A stretch of DNA of 42,036 nt from Pseudolabrys sp. (GCA_019689975.1 JADGGK010000020.1:1-42036), one strand, 5' to 3'; shown: positions 16,270-24,420, numbered from the stretch's first letter. Program-made: numbers and translations. The notes: generated by a model not told the origin, from the sequence alone.

Positions 16270-16521
16270 CTATCCGCCGGTCATCGGCGGAAAGAACGCG
16301 ATCTCGCCGGCCCCGGCGATCGGCGCGTCATGCCGGGCATGCGCGCGGTCGATCGCCGCGCGGATGACACGGGCGTTCTCGAACGCAAAGGCATATTCCT
16401 CGCCCCGGCCGCGCAGCCAGGCGATGAGATCGTTGACGGTCACGACCCCCGGCGGCGGCTCGACGTCCTCCTCCGCCTTGCCGACGCGCTCGCGGACCCA
16501 TGCGAAATAGCGAAGTTTCAT
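16270..16521 (-). CDS. moaD: Molybdopterin synthase sulfur carrier subunit MoaD
   Basis: This 83-residue ubiquitin-like protein begins MKLRYFAWVRERVG and ends FFPPMTGG. The C-terminal Gly-Gly is the site of adenylation and thiocarboxylation by MoeB-type enzymes. Internal features fit the family: VNDLIAWLRGRGEEYAFAF, RAAIDRAHARHDAPIAGAGEIAFFPP. It lies between pgsA (35 bp upstream) and moaE (33 bp downstream) on the same strand. It also reads as the tail of a longer overlapping frame, but the MoaD start and size are unambiguous. Confidence 0.95.
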   Translation of the reverse strand: MKLRYFAWVRERVGKAEEDVEPPPGVVTVNDLIAWLRGRGEEYAFAFENARVIRAAIDRAHARHDAPIAGAGEIAFFPPMTGG

Positions 16522-16556
16522 GGCCGATGCGGGGCTCCCTTGGTCGGGCGGCGGCG

Positions 16557-17162
16557 CTACTCGATGACGTAACGCAGTCCGGCGCGCATATAGTCCCAGC
16601 CGGTATAGAGCGTCACGATGGCCGAGGCCCACAGCAGCACGATGCCCGCATGCGTCACCGCGGGAACGATCCGGTCGCCGGCCGGCCCGGCGATCAGGAA
16701 TCCCACCGCCACCATCTGCGCAATGGTCTTCCATTTCGCAAGCCGCGTCACCGGCACGCCGACGCGCAACTCGGCGAGATATTCGCGCAGGCCCGACACC
16801 AGGATTTCGCGGCAGAGGATCACGACCGCGGCGAGCAGCGACCAGCCGTGGATCACTTCGGTCGCGGCCAGCATCAACAGCGACGAGGCCACGAGGAGCT
16901 TGTCGGCGATCGGGTCGAGCATGCGGCCGAGGGAGGATTGCTGCCCGCGGCTGCGCGCAAAATAGCCGTCGAGAAAATCCGTGATGCCCGCGGCAATGAA
17001 GAAGACGAGCGCGATCCACCGCAGCCACAGGCCGCCGCCCTCGATGCTCTGCCAATAAAGCAGTCCCACCACGAGCGGCACCGCGGCGATGCGCGCGTAG
17101 GTCAGGAGATTCGGCAGCGCAAGCGGGCGCGCGGGCAGAGGCCTGGAGCTGACGGCATTCAT
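16557..17162 (-). CDS. pgsA: CDP-diacylglycerol-glycerol-3-phosphate 3-phosphatidyltransferase
   Basis: PgsA makes phosphatidylglycerophosphate, the committed step to phosphatidylglycerol and cardiolipin, at the inner membrane. The 201-residue product from 17162 begins MNAVSSRPLPARPLALPNLLTYARIAAVP. It carries the CDP-alcohol phosphotransferase motif DGYFARSRGQQSSLGRMLDPIADK with the D-G-x2-A-R-x8-G-x3-D-x3-D pattern, and several hydrophobic helices. An in-frame upstream ATG would add 48 Arg/Ala-rich residues without family similarity. A uvrC-pgsA-moaD-moaE order is common in Hyphomicrobiales; here a dioxygenase gene separates uvrC from pgsA. Phosphatidylglycerol is also the Lgt substrate. 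Confidence 0.95.
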   Translation of the reverse strand: MNAVSSRPLPARPLALPNLLTYARIAAVPLVVGLLYWQSIEGGGLWLRWIALVFFIAAGITDFLDGYFARSRGQQSSLGRMLDPIADKLLVASSLLMLAATEVIHGWSLLAAVVILCREILVSGLREYLAELRVGVPVTRLAKWKTIAQMVAVGFLIAGPAGDRIVPAVTHAGIVLLWASAIVTLYTGWDYMRAGLRYVIE

Positions 17163-17233
17163 CGGCGCCAAGGAACACCCGCGGGCGGTCGAGGTCAACC
17201 GCGCCGCGGCCGGTTCCGCCCTGCGACCGCGGC

Positions 17234-18124
17234 TCATTGGATCGGGGGCCGCGGCAGACGGCTTTCGCCCGGTTCGATCACGAAGGTCTGATCGAGCGAG
17301 TACCACTCGCCTTTCACATCCTCGGCCGGCGCCCCGTCCTGGTGACGCACATAATTGCCAACCAGCGCCCGGGTGACGCCGAACTGCACGTCGCTGTCGA
17401 GCCGCGGGTCGTCATTGACATAAACCTGCGAGATGTGGGTCTTGAAGCCCGGCTTGAAGATCAGGAAGTGCAGGTGCGCGGGTCGATAGTGGTGCCGGCC
17501 GGTGGCACGCACGAGGTCGCCCACCGGTCCATCGATGGGTATCGGATAACCCGCGGGCTTCACGCTGCGGAAGGCAAAATGCCCTTGCGCATCGGTCATG
17601 AATTTGCCGCGCAGATTCATCGGCGCCTGCCGCGGATCCTGCTGCTCATAGAAACCTTCCGGCGAGGAATGCCACACGTCGACCTCGGCGCCCTCGACCG
17701 GACGGCCGGCCCGGTCCTTCACCCAGCAATTGACGAATAACGCCGGCCCGGGCGTCGGCGAACGCACGATCGAACCGCCGCTTTCGGTCCGCGGGGAGTT
17801 CATGCGCCAGAACGGGCCAAGCAGATTCGCAGTCGTTTCGGTCTGGCCGTTGTTGCCGTTGTTGAGCAGACAGATCAGGGTCGAAAACCCGAGCGAGCCT
17901 GCCATCAGCACCACCTCATTGTGCCTGGCGTCCGTCTTCTGCCCGAGCCGCGCGATATAGTCGACGGCGCGCTCGAACTCCTCCTCCGTCAGATGCACCT
18001 CGCGGGCGAAGGCGTGCAGGTGCTTGACGAGGGCGATGAGAATCTCCCGCAGACGCGGCGGCTGCGTGTTCTTGAAGGCTTCGATCACCGCGGTGGTGAC
18101 GTCTTCCTGGCGTTGGATGATCAT
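17234..18124 (-). CDS. Intradiol ring-cleavage dioxygenase (catechol/hydroxyquinol 1,2-dioxygenase type)
   Basis: The 296-residue enzyme has the helical N-terminal dimerisation domain (HLHAFAREVHLTEEEFERAVDYIARLGQ) and the beta-sandwich catalytic domain of non-haem Fe(III) intradiol dioxygenases. All four iron ligands can be placed: Tyr159 (GFYEQ), Tyr193 (AGYPIP), His217 and His219 (RPAHLHF), with Arg214. The motifs LLGPFWR, DVWHSSPEGFYEQQDP and HISQVYVNDDP are typical. It would open catechol- or hydroxyquinol-type rings; the substrate cannot be decided by eye. The start at 18124 (MIIQRQEDV) has a GAGG site; an ATG at 18149-18151 overlapping the uvrC TGA is an alternative that would couple the two genes. 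It sits between uvrC and pgsA with no other catabolic gene nearby. Confidence 0.93.
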   Translation of the reverse strand: MIIQRQEDVTTAVIEAFKNTQPPRLREILIALVKHLHAFAREVHLTEEEFERAVDYIARLGQKTDARHNEVVLMAGSLGFSTLICLLNNGNNGQTETTANLLGPFWRMNSPRTESGGSIVRSPTPGPALFVNCWVKDRAGRPVEGAEVDVWHSSPEGFYEQQDPRQAPMNLRGKFMTDAQGHFAFRSVKPAGYPIPIDGPVGDLVRATGRHHYRPAHLHFLIFKPGFKTHISQVYVNDDPRLDSDVQFGVTRALVGNYVRHQDGAPAEDVKGEWYSLDQTFVIEPGESRLPRPPIQ

Positions 18125-18147
18125 CGGGTCGGACCTCTGAGCTCCCG

Positions 18148-20142
18148 TCATCGCGACGGTTGTTCGTGGAAGAATTCATATATCTTGCGCGCCGTCTCCG
18201 CATTGATTCCCGGCACCTGCCGCAGGTCGGGAAGGCTTGCCTGCTCGATCGCCTTCACCGTGCCGAAATGACGCAGCAGCGCGCGCTTGCGCGCGGGACC
18301 GATGCCGGGAATCTCCTGCAAGCCCGCCTCGCGGATGTCCTTGCGGCGCCGCGCGCGATGCGAGCCGACGGCGAAGCGATGCGCCTCGTCGCGCAGCCGC
18401 TCGATGTAAAAGAGCAAGGGGTCGCGCGGCGGCAGCTTGAACGGGCTCCTGCCCGTCACGAAGAACGTCTCGCGGCCGGCGTCACGGTCGGGTCCCTTCG
18501 CGACCGCAATCACCGGCACGTCGGTGACGCCCAGCGCGCCGAGCGTCTCCTGCGCCGCCGCGAGCTGGCCCTGCCCGCCGTCGATCAGCAGAAGGTCCGG
18601 CCAGGGCTGGTCGCGGTCCGCATCGTCCGCTGCGGCGGCTGTGCCGGGCGCGGCGCGCGGACTCTCCTTGATCAGCCGCTGAAAGCGGCGCCGCAAGACC
18701 TCCCGCATCATGCCGTAATCGTCGCCCGGCGCGAGGTCCTGCGTGCGGATATTGAACTTGCGATATTGATCCTTGCGCAAGCCCTCGGGCCCGGCGACGA
18801 TCATCGCACCGACGGCGTTGCTGCCGGCCGTGTGACTGTTGTCGTAGACCTCGATGCGGCGCGGTACGCGCGGCAAGGAGAAGGTTTGCGCCAAAGCGCC
18901 GAGCAGCTTCTGCTGTGATGAAGCGTCGGCGAGCCGGCGCGCGAGCGCCTCGCGCGCGTTGTTGAGAGCATGCGTCACGAGCTCCTTGCGTTCGCCGCGC
19001 CGGGCGAACGCGACGTCGACCTTGTACCCGGCGCGTGCGGAGAGCGCCGCGGCAAGCAGCGCGCGTTCGTTGAAATCGTGCGACACCAGGACGAGCCGCG
19101 GCGGCGGCTTGTCTTCATAGAACTGTGCGAGAAATGCCCCCAGCACGTCGCCGGGCGCCAATGAACGATCGGCCTTGGGAAAATAGGCGCGATTGCCCCA
19201 GTTCTGGCCGGTGCGGAAAAAGAAGACCTCGACGCAGCTATAGCCGCCCTCCTGATGCACGGCGAAGACGTCGGCCTCCTCGATCGACCGCGGGTTGATG
19301 CCCTGATGCGACTGGATCGCCGACAGCGCGGCGAGACGGTCGCGATAGACGGCCGCGCGTTCGAAGTCGAGCGCCGCCGAGGCCCGGTCCATAGCCGCCG
19401 CCAGTTGCTCCCGCACCGCCCGGCTGCGGCCGGAGAGAAATTCGTTGGCCTCTCGCACCAGTTCGCCATAGGCGGCGAAATCGATCTCGCCGGTGCAGGG
19501 CGCCGAACAACGTTTGATCTGGTAGAGCAAACACGGCCTGCTGCGCGCGGCAAAGAAGGCGTCCGAACAGGAGCGCAGCAGGAAGGCGCGCTGAAGCGCG
19601 TTGATGGTACGGTTGACCGCGCCGGCATTGGCGAAAGGCCCGTAATAGTGACCCTGGCGCGTGCGCGCGCCGCGATGCTTGAGGAGCTGCGGCGCCCAGT
19701 GATCTGAGGTGATCAAAATATAGGGAAACGACTTGTCGTCGCGCAGCAGGACGTTGAAGCGCGGGCGAAGCCGCTTGATCAGATTGGCTTCGAGCAACAG
19801 CGCTTCGGTTTCCGTCGCGGTGGTGACGAATTCGAGCGACGTGGTAGCCGCGATCATGCGCGCGATGCGCGCGTCACAGGCGTGCGGCCGCGCGTAGGCG
19901 GCAAGCCGCTTCTTGATGTTCTTGGCCTTGCCCACATAGAGCACGTCGCCTGCGGCGTCGATCATGCGATAGACCCCGGGAGCGGAAGGCGCGAGCTTAA
20001 GATAGCGGGCGATCGCGGCCCGGCCGGCGGCGAGCGTCCCGGCAGGCGCGCGCTCGGGCTCGAATTCGGGCAGCGAGGATTCCTCGTCCTCCTCGAGGAG
20101 GTCCTCGCTTGCGGGATCGATGTCTTTTCCGGACGCGCCCAT
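18148..20142 (-). CDS. uvrC: Excinuclease ABC subunit C
   Basis: UvrC makes both incisions in nucleotide excision repair after recruitment by UvrB. From the ATG at 20142 ([14 protein letters not shown]) it has 664 residues; a start 42 bp upstream is possible. Domains in order: an acidic disordered N-terminal extension ([16 protein letters not shown]), GIY-YIG nuclease ([27 protein letters not shown]), a cysteine cluster ([13 protein letters not shown]), UVR helix ([20 protein letters not shown]), RNase H-like endonuclease ([33 protein letters not shown]) and a tandem helix-hairpin-helix end ([22 protein letters not shown]). It lies 31 bp after the SDR gene, so the two probably share a promoter upstream of 20938. 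Confidence 0.97.
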   Translation of the reverse strand: MGASGKDIDPASEDLLEEDEESSLPEFEPERAPAGTLAAGRAAIARYLKLAPSAPGVYRMIDAAGDVLYVGKAKNIKKRLAAYARPHACDARIARMIAATTSLEFVTTATETEALLLEANLIKRLRPRFNVLLRDDKSFPYILITSDHWAPQLLKHRGARTRQGHYYGPFANAGAVNRTINALQRAFLLRSCSDAFFAARSRPCLLYQIKRCSAPCTGEIDFAAYGELVREANEFLSGRSRAVREQLAAAMDRASAALDFERAAVYRDRLAALSAIQSHQGINPRSIEEADVFAVHQEGGYSCVEVFFFRTGQNWGNRAYFPKADRSLAPGDVLGAFLAQFYEDKPPPRLVLVSHDFNERALLAAALSARAGYKVDVAFARRGERKELVTHALNNAREALARRLADASSQQKLLGALAQTFSLPRVPRRIEVYDNSHTAGSNAVGAMIVAGPEGLRKDQYRKFNIRTQDLAPGDDYGMMREVLRRRFQRLIKESPRAAPGTAAAADDADRDQPWPDLLLIDGGQGQLAAAQETLGALGVTDVPVIAVAKGPDRDAGRETFFVTGRSPFKLPPRDPLLFYIERLRDEAHRFAVGSHRARRRKDIREAGLQEIPGIGPARKRALLRHFGTVKAIEQASLPDLRQVPGINAETARKIYEFFHEQPSR

Positions 20143-20173
20143 GGCCGAAAGATAGTCAAGGCGCCGGACAGTG

Positions 20174-20938
20174 CTACTCGGCAATCTCGCTGTCGGGCGT
20201 GCGCCAGGCGAGGTGCTGGCCGCCGTCGACCGCGATCGTGACGCCGGTAACGCTTGCGGCTCGCGCGAGATAAAGGACGGCCGCCGCCACCTCTTCCGGA
20301 CTGGGTCCGCGCCCGAGCGGCAGGCGCGCCGCCTGTTCGGCGAATTGCTCCGCGTTCTGCCGCGGGCTCGGCAGCACCGGCCCGGGGGCGACGGCGTTCA
20401 CGCGGATGGCGGGCGCGAGGGCCTGTGCCAGCATCACCGTCGCCGCGTTGAGCGCGCTCTTGCTCAGCCCGTAGGACAGAAAACGCGGCTTCGGCCGCAA
20501 CACGCGCTGGTCGACGATGTTGACGATCGCCGCGCCGGATGCCGCCTGCGCCGCGAAGGCCTGGATCAGGAACAAGGGCGCGGCCAGATTGACCGCCATG
20601 GTCCGCTCGAAACGCGCGCGGTCGAGGGTTGCGATCTCGTCCGGCTCGAACTCGGCGGCACTGTTGACGAGCAGCGTCAACGGCCCGAAGGCGGCGGCGG
20701 CGGGCACGAGTTTCGCCACCGCGGCGGAATCGGCGAGGTCGGCGAGCACGACGTGGGCGGTGCCGCCGCGCCGGGCGATCTCCTCGGCGAGGCTCTCGGC
20801 CTGCACGCGCGAGTGGCGGGCATGCACGATGACCGCGTAACCGGCCTCCGCCAGGGCGAGCGACACCGCACGGCCGATGCGACGCGCGCCGCCGGTAACA
20901 AGCGCCGCCTGCGGCGCGGGCTGCCTGGTGGTCGGCAT
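20174..20938 (-). CDS. Pteridine reductase-like short-chain dehydrogenase (FolM/PTR1 type)
   Basis: A 254-residue SDR. The nucleotide motif is TGGARRIG (15-22), with the Arg typical of NADPH-using pteridine reductases in place of the usual TGxxxGIG glycine. NSAA is at 92-95. The classical catalytic Ser is replaced by Asp143 (NIVDQR), followed by Tyr156 and Lys160 (SYGLSK): the D-x12-Y-x3-K layout of Leishmania PTR1 and E. coli FolM dihydromonapterin reductase. [13 protein letters not shown] and a C-terminal [14 protein letters not shown] segment complete the fold. The likely substrate is therefore a dihydropterin or dihydrofolate, an inference from these residues. It is the first gene of the minus-strand run and is divergent from the first OMP gene across an AT-rich 148 bp. 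Confidence 0.85.
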   Translation of the reverse strand: MPTTRQPAPQAALVTGGARRIGRAVSLALAEAGYAVIVHARHSRVQAESLAEEIARRGGTAHVVLADLADSAAVAKLVPAAAAFGPLTLLVNSAAEFEPDEIATLDRARFERTMAVNLAAPLFLIQAFAAQAASGAAIVNIVDQRVLRPKPRFLSYGLSKSALNAATVMLAQALAPAIRVNAVAPGPVLPSPRQNAEQFAEQAARLPLGRGPSPEEVAAAVLYLARAASVTGVTIAVDGGQHLAWRTPDSEIAE

Positions 20939-21086
20939 GAGAGCTCGGCGACTAAGGGTTCCTTAACGTTAAGCGGCATCGAGTGCTCAACGATTCATAA
21001 CCGTTTAACTTAAAAAGCCCGATAAATCCTCCGTTAACGCGGGGCGAGAACCGGCGCGCGCCGGTCCACGCGAGGTGGAGGATAGC

Positions 21087-21701
21087 ATGAAGGCAATGTT
21101 CGTGGCTGCGGCCGTGGCGACCACGACGCTCGGTTCGGGCGCGGCATTGGCCGCCGATCTTTACCGGGGCCCAGCGCCTTACGCGCCGCCGGCAACCTAC
21201 TACAATTGGGGCGGATTCTATCTCGGTCTCAACGCCGGTTACGAATGGGGCAAGGTCACCCATTCCAGCATCGAGCCGAGCGGCCTGCTCGGCGGCGTGC
21301 AGGCCGGCTACAACTGGCAGAGCGGCGGTCTGTTGCTCGGCGGCGAGACCGACCTGCAGGCAAGCGGTGCCGACGATACCTTCGCTCCCTACAAGTTCTC
21401 CAATCCCTGGTTCGGCACGCTGCGCGGGCGCGTCGGTTATGCCCTGAACAACATCCTGTTCTACGGCACGCTCGGCCTCGCCTATGGCGACCTCTCGGGA
21501 AGCTTCGCCGGCCTCGACGAGACCAAAACCTTGGTCGGGTGGACCGGCGGCCTCGGCCTGGAAGTGGGCTTTACGCCCAACTGGTCGGCCAAGGTCGAGT
21601 ATCTCTACATGGACCTCGGCGACCGCGCGTTCTCGATCACCGGCGTGAACAACGGGTTCCAGAGCAACATGCTGCGCTTCGGCGTGAACTACCATTTCTG
21701 A
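21087..21701 (+). CDS. Outer membrane beta-barrel protein, Omp25/Omp31-like (copy 1)
   Basis: A 204-residue protein with a signal peptide MKAMFVAAAVATTTLGSGAALA cut before ADLYRG, a Pro-rich linker, and an 8-stranded barrel typical of the rhizobial Omp25/Omp31/RopB-like group. The entry strand is NWGGFYLGLNAGYEWG, internal strands include LGGVQAGYNWQSGGLLLGGETDLQ and LRGRVGYALNNILFYGTLGLAYGD, and it ends in LRFGVNYHF, with the C-terminal Phe needed for barrel insertion. The ATG at 21087 has a GGTGGAGGATAG site. Upstream lies AT-rich DNA with several TTAA motifs and a short palindrome in the leader (21050-21065). A 9-bp tandem repeat and an intrinsic terminator follow. It is more diverged from copies 2 and 3 than they are from each other. 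Confidence 0.93.
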   Translation: MKAMFVAAAVATTTLGSGAALAADLYRGPAPYAPPATYYNWGGFYLGLNAGYEWGKVTHSSIEPSGLLGGVQAGYNWQSGGLLLGGETDLQASGADDTFAPYKFSNPWFGTLRGRVGYALNNILFYGTLGLAYGDLSGSFAGLDETKTLVGWTGGLGLEVGFTPNWSAKVEYLYMDLGDRAFSITGVNNGFQSNMLRFGVNYHF

Positions 21702-21723
21702 ACGAGCAGAGCCGCGGCGTGAA

Positions 21724-21768
21724 GCGGCTTGAGCGGCTTGGGCGGCTTGGGCGGCTTGGGCCGCTTGG
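21724..21768 (+). repeat. Five tandem copies of a 9-bp unit (GCGGCTTGG)
   Basis: Directly after the first OMP gene, five contiguous 9-mers read GCGGCTTGA, GCGGCTTGG (three times) and GCCGCTTGG. The array starts 22 bp after the stop codon and ends 12 bp before the terminator stem. It is inside the 3' UTR. A multiple-of-three unit keeps frames open through it, giving Arg-Leu-Gly or, on the other strand, Lys-Pro-Pro repeats, but no gene signals accompany these. Confidence 0.9.
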
Positions 21769-21780
21769 GCGACGGAACAG

Positions 21781-21805
21781 CCGGGCCTTCTTGGCCCGGT
21801 TTTTT
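21781..21805 (+). terminator. Intrinsic terminator of the first OMP gene
   Basis: CCGGGCC-TTCTT-GGCCCGG forms a perfect 7-bp GC stem with a 5-nt loop, followed at once by TTTTTT. It lies 79 bp after the stop codon. This is a textbook rho-independent terminator. Confidence 0.9.
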
Positions 21806-22074
21806 GTTGCGGCCGTGCGCGCGGACCCCGACCGATCCCCGCGCCGCGCCGGCCTCCCGGGTTCCGCTCACCCGCGGCACGTGAAGTAATTGTTCCGTAA
21901 CGCTCGCCGTAGTTCCCAGTGCTCATCGCGGCGCAAATGTGGCAAATTCTAGTCGTCCCGATGTCAATACCCTCAACAACTTTATTCGCCCTGTTGCTTT
22001 TCTGCACTAGACGAACAGACATTTCTGAATACTTTGACGCCAGTTTCGATGCGTCGCAGGGAGACCATTCGCAG
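21806..22074 (+). other. Upstream region of the second OMP gene
   Basis: This stretch between the terminator and the second OMP start is unusually AT-rich from about 21890 on, compared with its surroundings, and probably carries the promoter. I could not place a -35/-10 pair with confidence. A GGGAGA sequence at 22060-22065 may serve as ribosome binding site. An open frame runs through it from 21919 but lacks a family match and would bury the signal peptide. Confidence 0.5.
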
Positions 22075-22755
22075 ATGACGCGCGCGATGTGGATCGGCGT
22101 GGCGGCGATCACGGCGATGACGCTCGCGGCCTCGGCAGAGGCCGCCGAGGTGGCGCGCAAATCCGCGATGCCCGCCAAGGCGCCCAGCTATGAGCCGCCT
22201 TTCACCTGGACCGGCTTCTATGCCGGCATCAATGGCGGCTGGGGCTGGGGCGACTCGCGATGGAGCCTCGGCGGTTTCGGCTCGACCGAGTTCGACGTCA
22301 GCGGCGGCGTTTTCGGCGGTACGCTCGGCTATAGCTGGCAGACGGGGCCGGCGGTGTTCGGGCTCGAGGGCGATCTCGACTGGAGCGGGATCAAGGGCCG
22401 CCGCGCCGACGCCTTGTGCGTCGGCGCCGTTTGCGAGACGCGCAACGATTGGCTCGCCACCACGCGCGGCCGCATCGGCTACGCCTTCGGTCGCATGATG
22501 CCCTACATCACCGGCGGCGCGGCGATGGGGGACGTCAAGATGTCGAGCGGTGTCGGCAGCGACACCGAGACGCGGGTGGGCTGGACGCTCGGCGGCGGCA
22601 TCGAGGCGGCCATCGTCGGGCCGTGGAGCGCCAGGATCGAATATCTGTACACGGATCTCGGACGCGCGAGCTGCGGTCCGCTTGCCTGCGGCGCCGCCAG
22701 CGACGTCGACTTCCGCAGCAACCTTGTGCGCGGAGGAATCAATTATCATTTCTGA
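22075..22755 (+). CDS. Outer membrane beta-barrel protein, Omp25/Omp31-like (copy 2)
   Basis: A 226-residue paralogue of the two neighbouring barrels. The signal peptide MTRAMWIGVAAITAMTLAASAEA precedes a short Lys/Pro linker, then FTWTGFYAGINGGWGWGDSRW, FGGTLGYSWQTGPAVFGLEGDLDWSGI, TRGRIGYAFGRMMPYITGGAAMGD, TRVGWTLGGGIEAAIVGPWSARIEYLYTDLG and the terminal LVRGGINYHF. Two cysteine pairs (LCVGAVC, SCGPLAC) lie in predicted loops. Such proteins are abundant porin-like or structural outer membrane proteins in Hyphomicrobiales. The start at 22075 keeps a normal signal peptide. No clear terminator follows before copy 3, 245 bp away, so partial read-through is possible. Confidence 0.93.
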   Translation: MTRAMWIGVAAITAMTLAASAEAAEVARKSAMPAKAPSYEPPFTWTGFYAGINGGWGWGDSRWSLGGFGSTEFDVSGGVFGGTLGYSWQTGPAVFGLEGDLDWSGIKGRRADALCVGAVCETRNDWLATTRGRIGYAFGRMMPYITGGAAMGDVKMSSGVGSDTETRVGWTLGGGIEAAIVGPWSARIEYLYTDLGRASCGPLACGAASDVDFRSNLVRGGINYHF

Positions 22756-23000
22756 GTGGTGGCGTTGCTTTGCGCATGCGTCGAAGCGAACAACGAGGAC
22801 CAGTCGCGGTATTTGCGTGCCGCGCGCCCAAGGGCGCCGCGGCAGCGAGTTCGGGATGCGGCACTGTTGCCGATATGCCGCAGCCCCGCGGGACCCGCCG
22901 CTCGCCCGGAACCCGGGACGCGGCGCCGCGTTGAGAATTTCGGCAAATCGGGGGACGGCGCATCTCGCGGCCGTCCGATAGGATGAAAGTGAGGTGCGTG

Positions 23001-23681
23001 ATGAAAAAGAAGCTCCTGCTTGCTACCGCCGGCGTGATCGCGCTTGGCGTCACCGCGGCCTCGGCTGCCGATCTCGGCCGTCGAGCGGCGCCGTACAAGG
23101 CGCCACCCTATCAGCCGCCGCCGTTCAGCTGGACCGGTTTCTACGTCGGTATCAACGGCGGCGGGGCCTGGGGCAGGTCGGATTACTCGGCCGGCGTTTC
23201 CCCGTCGTTTGACGTCTCGGGCGGACTCGTCGGCGGCACGCTGGGCTACAACTGGCAGACCGGCCCCGTCGTCTTCGGACTCGAAGGCGACATCGACTGG
23301 GCGCATATCAGCGGCAGTACGACGTGTCTGCCCGCCGGCCTCGGCGTGGCGAGCACCTGCGATGCGCGCAATGACTGGCTCGGCACCGTGCGCGGGCGTC
23401 TCGGCTATGCGTTCGATCGCGTGATGCCCTATGTGACGGGCGGCCTTGCGGTCGGCAACATCAAGACGTCGATCGCCGGTCTCGGCAGCCGCGATGAGAC
23501 CAATGCCGGTTGGACGCTGGGCGGCGGCGTCGAGGTCAACATCACGGGACCGTGGAGCGCCAAGGTCGAATATCTCTATGTCGATCTCGGCCGCGCCGAC
23601 AATCCGGACACGCCCTTCTCGGGATCGGACAGCAAGTTCCAGACCAATATCGTTCGCGCGGGTCTGAACTATCACTTCTGA
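23001..23681 (+). CDS. Outer membrane beta-barrel protein, Omp25/Omp31-like (copy 3)
   Basis: A 226-residue barrel closely similar to copy 2. The signal peptide MKKKLLLATAGVIALGVTAASA is followed by ADLGRRAAPYKAPPYQPPP and then FSWTGFYVGINGGGAWGRSDY, VGGTLGYNWQTGPVVFGLEGDIDWAHI, VRGRLGYAFDRVMPYVTGGLAVGN, NAGWTLGGGVEVNITGPWSAKVEYLYVDLG and IVRAGLNYHF. The ATG at 23001 has a GAGG site 6 bp upstream; an ATG at 22983 is possible but lacks one. A strong terminator follows. Length and motif order match copy 2 throughout, so these two are likely a recent duplication relative to copy 1. Confidence 0.94.
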   Translation: MKKKLLLATAGVIALGVTAASAADLGRRAAPYKAPPYQPPPFSWTGFYVGINGGGAWGRSDYSAGVSPSFDVSGGLVGGTLGYNWQTGPVVFGLEGDIDWAHISGSTTCLPAGLGVASTCDARNDWLGTVRGRLGYAFDRVMPYVTGGLAVGNIKTSIAGLGSRDETNAGWTLGGGVEVNITGPWSAKVEYLYVDLGRADNPDTPFSGSDSKFQTNIVRAGLNYHF

Positions 23682-23733
23682 CTCTGAGAACGACGCTGGC
23701 ATCCGCCCAGGGATGTCAGCCGCGGCAAGCACA

Positions 23734-23759
23734 CCCCGGAGCCCAGGCTCCGGGGTTTT
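23734..23759 (+). terminator. Intrinsic terminator of the third OMP gene
   Basis: CCCCGGAGC-CCAG-GCTCCGGGG gives a 9-bp stem and 4-nt loop, followed by TTTT then GCTTTT. It is 53 bp after the stop codon. The GST gene ends just beyond on the opposite strand. Confidence 0.88.
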
Positions 23760-23773
23760 GCTTTTGCGCCGGC

Positions 23774-24382
23774 CTATGGCGACGCCTTGGTGGCGTCGAA
23801 GGCCGGGACCGCGGCGGCGAAGCGGTCATGCCAGGCGAGCAGGCGTGGATGATCGCGGCGCCACGCGCCGGCGAAGCGCAGATCGAGATAGCCGAGAACG
23901 CAGGCGAGCGCGATCTGCCCGACATTGGGCGGCGCGTCGATCGCCGGCGGCTCGCGTTCGAGCGCCGCAAGCCCGCGCGCGGTCTTGCCGGCCTGCCGGT
24001 CGATCCAGCTCTGCACTTTCATCTCCGGCGGGCGATAACGCCCCTCGTAGACGATGAGCACGCTCGCCTCGAGGATGCCGTCGCACAATGCCTGCAGGCG
24101 CAGGGCGGCAAAACGCGCCGTCGGATCGCGCGGCACGATGCGGCCGCCACCGGCAAGGTGATCGAGATACTCCAGAATAACGCGCGAATCGTAATAGGCG
24201 GTGCCATCCTCGAGGATCAGGGTGGGCACCCGACCGAGGGGATTCTGCGCGCGCAGCGAATCGGCAGGATCGTTGAGATCGGCGTCCTGCACCTGGATCC
24301 GCCCGGCAAGGCCGAGCAGGCTCGCGGCGATGCGCACCTTGCGCGCAAAAGGCGAGGCGGGCGCCGAGCGCAGGATCATCAT
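23774..24382 (-). CDS. Glutathione S-transferase family protein
   Basis: The 202-residue protein has a thioredoxin-fold N-domain, MILRSAPASPFARKVRIAASLLGL with a Ser at the expected glutathione-activating position, NPLGRVPTLILEDG with the cis-proline and YYDSRVILEYLDHL with the glutathione-binding Ser. An all-helical C-domain of about 120 residues contains IDAPPNVGQIALACVLGYLDLRF. It resembles the YibF-like cytoplasmic group common in proteobacteria. Substrate is unknown. Two ATGs three bases apart can serve as start. It is downstream of the cold-shock gene on the same strand, separated by a strong hairpin. Confidence 0.9.
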   Translation of the reverse strand: MMILRSAPASPFARKVRIAASLLGLAGRIQVQDADLNDPADSLRAQNPLGRVPTLILEDGTAYYDSRVILEYLDHLAGGGRIVPRDPTARFAALRLQALCDGILEASVLIVYEGRYRPPEMKVQSWIDRQAGKTARGLAALEREPPAIDAPPNVGQIALACVLGYLDLRFAGAWRRDHPRLLAWHDRFAAAVPAFDATKASP

Positions 24383-24396
24383 CGCCGCGACCCCGC

Positions 24397-24420
24397 CTGC
24401 GGCGGCAGATGCCGCCGCAG
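24397..24420. terminator. Perfect 10-bp hairpin between the cold-shock and GST genes
   Basis: CTGCGGCGGC-AGAT-GCCGCCGCAG is a perfect 10-bp stem with a 4-nt loop. It lies 33 nt after the cold-shock stop codon in the direction of transcription. No T-run follows on the minus strand, so it may protect the short cold-shock mRNA or mark a pause or factor-dependent end rather than an intrinsic terminator. Confidence 0.5.

Noticed and set aside
20939-21086. CtrA-type TTAA-N7-TTAA binding site before the first OMP gene
   Set aside because: Several TTAA tetramers are present but I found none with the required 7-bp spacing.
21689-21880. 63-codon minus-strand frame with Lys-Pro-Pro repeats
   Set aside because: The repeats come from the 9-bp tandem array and the frame runs through the terminator; no start signals.
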